This document shows positions 14,173-15,458 of a DNA stretch of 15,458 bases, piece by piece; position 1 is the stretch's first letter, and each line of letters opens with the position of its first letter. Location of the stretch: contig JAQGKB010000122.1 of NCBI GenBank assembly GCA_028290345.1, positions 1 to 15,458 on the forward strand, read 5' to 3'. The position numbers and the translations under genes are program-made. Source of the DNA: Hyphomicrobiales bacterium. GTDB taxonomy: Bacteria; Pseudomonadota; Alphaproteobacteria; Rhizobiales; Devosiaceae. Under the pieces are notes generated by a model. The model made no database searches. It was not told the origin of the DNA and worked only from the letters and a program-made list of their open reading frames with translations.

Positions 14173-14483
14173 GCGGCGCCGCTTTTCTTGAACTGGCCAC
14201 CACCATTGCGCTTGCACTGTTGAGCCTGGCGCTGTTGCTGGCTTTCGTCCGTCTGCTGCGCGGCCCGACTTTGCCGGATCGGGTGCTGGCGCTGGATATG
14301 CTGACCACGATTGCCGTGGGTTATGTCGGTGTCCTTGCCATCAAGACCGGGTTCACCCTCTACATCGATATCGCCATTGCCGTCGCGCTCACGGGGTTTT
14401 TGGCCACTCTCGCGTTCGCTCGCTACTTGCTGAGTCGAAAAGCCGGCGAACAACCCGCTACCGGGGAAGGATTGGGCAAGTGA
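14169..14483 (+). CDS. mrpF: Mrp cation/proton antiporter subunit F
   Basis: This 104-residue protein has three hydrophobic helices. Family-typical features are RLLRGPTLPDRVLALDMLTT at about 33-52, with the conserved Gly-Pro...Asp-Arg...Asp pattern of MnhF/MrpF, and LYIDIAIAVALTGFLATLAF in the third helix. GAGG before the ATG is a good ribosome site, and the start overlaps the mrpE stop as ATGA. The stop overlaps mrpG as GTGA. Confidence 0.95.
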   Translation: MSGAAFLELATTIALALLSLALLLAFVRLLRGPTLPDRVLALDMLTTIAVGYVGVLAIKTGFTLYIDIAIAVALTGFLATLAFARYLLSRKAGEQPATGEGLGK

Positions 14484-14833
14484 TTCTCTGGGTAGGCGAA
14501 TATGCCGCAGGCGTGCTTGTTGTCATCGGGGCGCTGTTCAGCTTAATCGCCGCCATCGGAGTTTTGCGATTACCCGACCTTTATACGCGTATGCATGCGG
14601 CGACCAAGGTTGGAACGGTCGGGGCGGGGTTCATCTTGCTGGGCGTCGCCGCTGCGGCCTTTGATGCCTCCGTAGTTCTACGGGCCCTGATTGGTATAGG
14701 TTTTTTGGTTTTGACGACGCCCGTCTCCGCGCACCTTTTGGCACGCGCCGCGTTCCTCACAGGTACTCGTCCGACATGGTTAACCTATATTAACGAAGCG
14801 GAAAGTGAGACGGGGGATAAACCAAAGTATTAG
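14480..14833 (+). CDS. mrpG: Mrp cation/proton antiporter subunit G
   Basis: This 117-residue protein of the MnhG/PhaG family has three hydrophobic helices. The signature is AAIGVLRLPDLYTRMHAATK at about 29-48, with VGTVGAGFILLG and TTPVSAHLLARAAF following. It starts with GTG, which overlaps the mrpF stop (GTGA), behind an AAGGA site. The last 20 residues are hydrophilic and variable. Codon choice is visibly less GC-rich (TTG, TTA, CTA, AAA, ATA) than in mrpA-mrpF. It is the last gene of the operon; no clear terminator follows before the regulator gene. Confidence 0.95.
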   Translation: MILWVGEYAAGVLVVIGALFSLIAAIGVLRLPDLYTRMHAATKVGTVGAGFILLGVAAAAFDASVVLRALIGIGFLVLTTPVSAHLLARAAFLTGTRPTWLTYINEAESETGDKPKY

Positions 14834-14874
14834 TGAGATGACCGAATGTTACAGGAAATTAAGGTATCGTTCCG

Positions 14875-14903
14875 TTGCATCGCCAAACAAATGGTCCTAA
14901 TAG
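14875..14903 (+). promoter_or_regulatory. Candidate promoter of the mucR-type gene
   Basis: TTGCAT (14875-14880) and TAATAG (14898-14903) are 17 bases apart, about 60 bases before the regulator's ATG, in the AT-richest gap of the window (14834-14964). The -10 match is partial. MucR-family proteins often bind AT-rich sites in their own leader, which would fit this gap (inference). Confidence 0.35.
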
Positions 14904-14964
14904 ACTAGTTGCTATGTGAATCTCCTCCCCACACGGCAAAAGTACCAAAACAAAAGGATCAGAT

Positions 14965-15396
14965 ATGACCGATCTCACTGGCAGTGAGCCTGGGGCTGAT
15001 AACGAACTGATCGATCTCAGTGCCGACATCGTCTGTGCATATGTTAGTCACAATGCATTGAGCCCAACGGATCTGCCGAAGCTGATTGCTGAAGTGCACG
15101 TTGCGCTGAAGGGCCTTCGCTCGACCGAAGTGATCGAACCGACCGAAGAGTTGAAGCCGGCGGTACCGGTGCGCAAGTCTGTGGCGCCCGACTATATCGT
15201 ATGCCTCGAAGACGGAAAGAAGTTCAAGTCGCTCAAGCGCCACTTGCGCACGCACTACAACCTTTCCCCGGAAGAATACCGCGAGAAGTGGGGCCTGGCG
15301 GCCGATTATCCGATGGTCGCCCCCAACTACTCGGCTACGCGTTCGCGCCTCGCCAAGGATAATGGCTTGGGTCGCAAGGCTGCCGGCGCTCGCTAA
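14965..15396 (+). CDS. MucR/Ros family zinc-finger transcriptional regulator
   Basis: This 143-residue protein has the MucR/Ros layout: an N-terminal helical part (ADIVCAYVSHNALSPTDLPK, about 20-39) used for oligomerisation in the family, a variable linker, and a prokaryotic zinc finger. The finger ligands appear to be C80, D83, H93 and H97 (the CLED, KRHL and RTHY segments), the Cys-Asp-His-His variant common in rhizobial members. NLSPEEYREKWGL follows, as expected. Such proteins act as global H-NS-like regulators of exopolysaccharide, motility or cell-cycle genes and often repress their own gene. The ATG has AAGGA seven bases upstream. Because several MucR paralogues are usual in these genomes, I do not assign a specific symbol. 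It is separated from mrpG by 131 bases and probably has its own promoter. Confidence 0.93.
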   Translation: MTDLTGSEPGADNELIDLSADIVCAYVSHNALSPTDLPKLIAEVHVALKGLRSTEVIEPTEELKPAVPVRKSVAPDYIVCLEDGKKFKSLKRHLRTHYNLSPEEYREKWGLAADYPMVAPNYSATRSRLAKDNGLGRKAAGAR

Positions 15397-15432
15397 GCGC
15401 ATCTGCTCTCAAGCGCCAGTTCAGACTGTAAG

Positions 15433-15452
15433 CGGCCACCTCTAGGTGGCCG
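15433..15452 (+). terminator. Terminator-like hairpin after the mucR-type gene
   Basis: CGGCCACC (15433-15440) and GGTGGCCG (15445-15452) form a perfect eight-pair stem with a TCTA loop, starting 37 bases after the stop codon. The window ends six bases later, so a T-run cannot be checked; the six visible bases (TACGCT) are not T-rich. Confidence 0.55.
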
Positions 15453-15458
15453 TACGCT

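Noticed and set aside
14780..14794. CtrA-like site TTAA...TTAAC inside the 3' end of mrpG
   Set aside because: The two TTAA halves are six bases apart, whereas CtrA sites need seven, and the site is inside a coding region.

Overview
The window looks like chromosomal DNA from a GC-rich alphaproteobacterium, most likely of the order Hyphomicrobiales (a Devosia-like genus is my guess). The evidence is a MucR/Ros-type zinc-finger regulator, a DUF853 HerA-like ATPase, a receiver protein with a YRGPERR tail, and intergenic palindromes of the CCCTCCCC...GGGGAGGG and ATTGCCCGG...CCGGGCAAT types that are common in that group. I see no insertion sequence, integrase, tRNA, rRNA or CRISPR array.

Left part (1-5151): the 3' end of a HerA-like ATPase gene is followed on the same strand by a LOG/SLOG-fold protein whose catalytic signature is eroded. 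Convergent to these is a receiver-like protein that lacks the acidic pair of true response regulators. Divergent from the receiver gene, across a short spacer with a palindrome, is an AAC(3)-family aminoglycoside N-acetyltransferase. Next comes a translationally coupled pair: a 72-residue protein with a twin-arginine-like signal, and a GMC-family FAD oxidoreductase with no signal of its own.

Middle part (5117-8815, minus strand): msrB (methionine-R-sulfoxide reductase), ptrB (oligopeptidase B) and sodB (iron-type superoxide dismutase, with its own terminator and a possible promoter). sodB and msrB both serve oxidative-stress defence, but the spacing argues against a single operon.

Right part (8954-14833, plus strand): a complete seven-gene Mrp/Mnh/Pha cation/proton antiporter operon, mrpABCDEFG. 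Every junction overlaps by 1 or 4 bases, as expected for a membrane complex made in fixed proportions. It exports Na+ (or K+) in exchange for protons and supports pH and salt tolerance. A mucR-family regulator gene with its own leader follows, and the window ends in a terminator-like hairpin.

The most unusual non-coding feature is a family of long palindromic elements, each built of two inverted GC-rich hairpins. They sit in three intergenic gaps (1493-1616, 4969-5090, 8077-8229), and a truncated fourth copy lies at 8313-8350. Two of the gaps separate convergent genes, and the third follows a stop codon. The most interesting protein-level observations are the degenerate LOG protein beside the HerA-like ATPase, the pseudo-receiver, and the short Tat-signal protein coupled to the GMC oxidoreductase.
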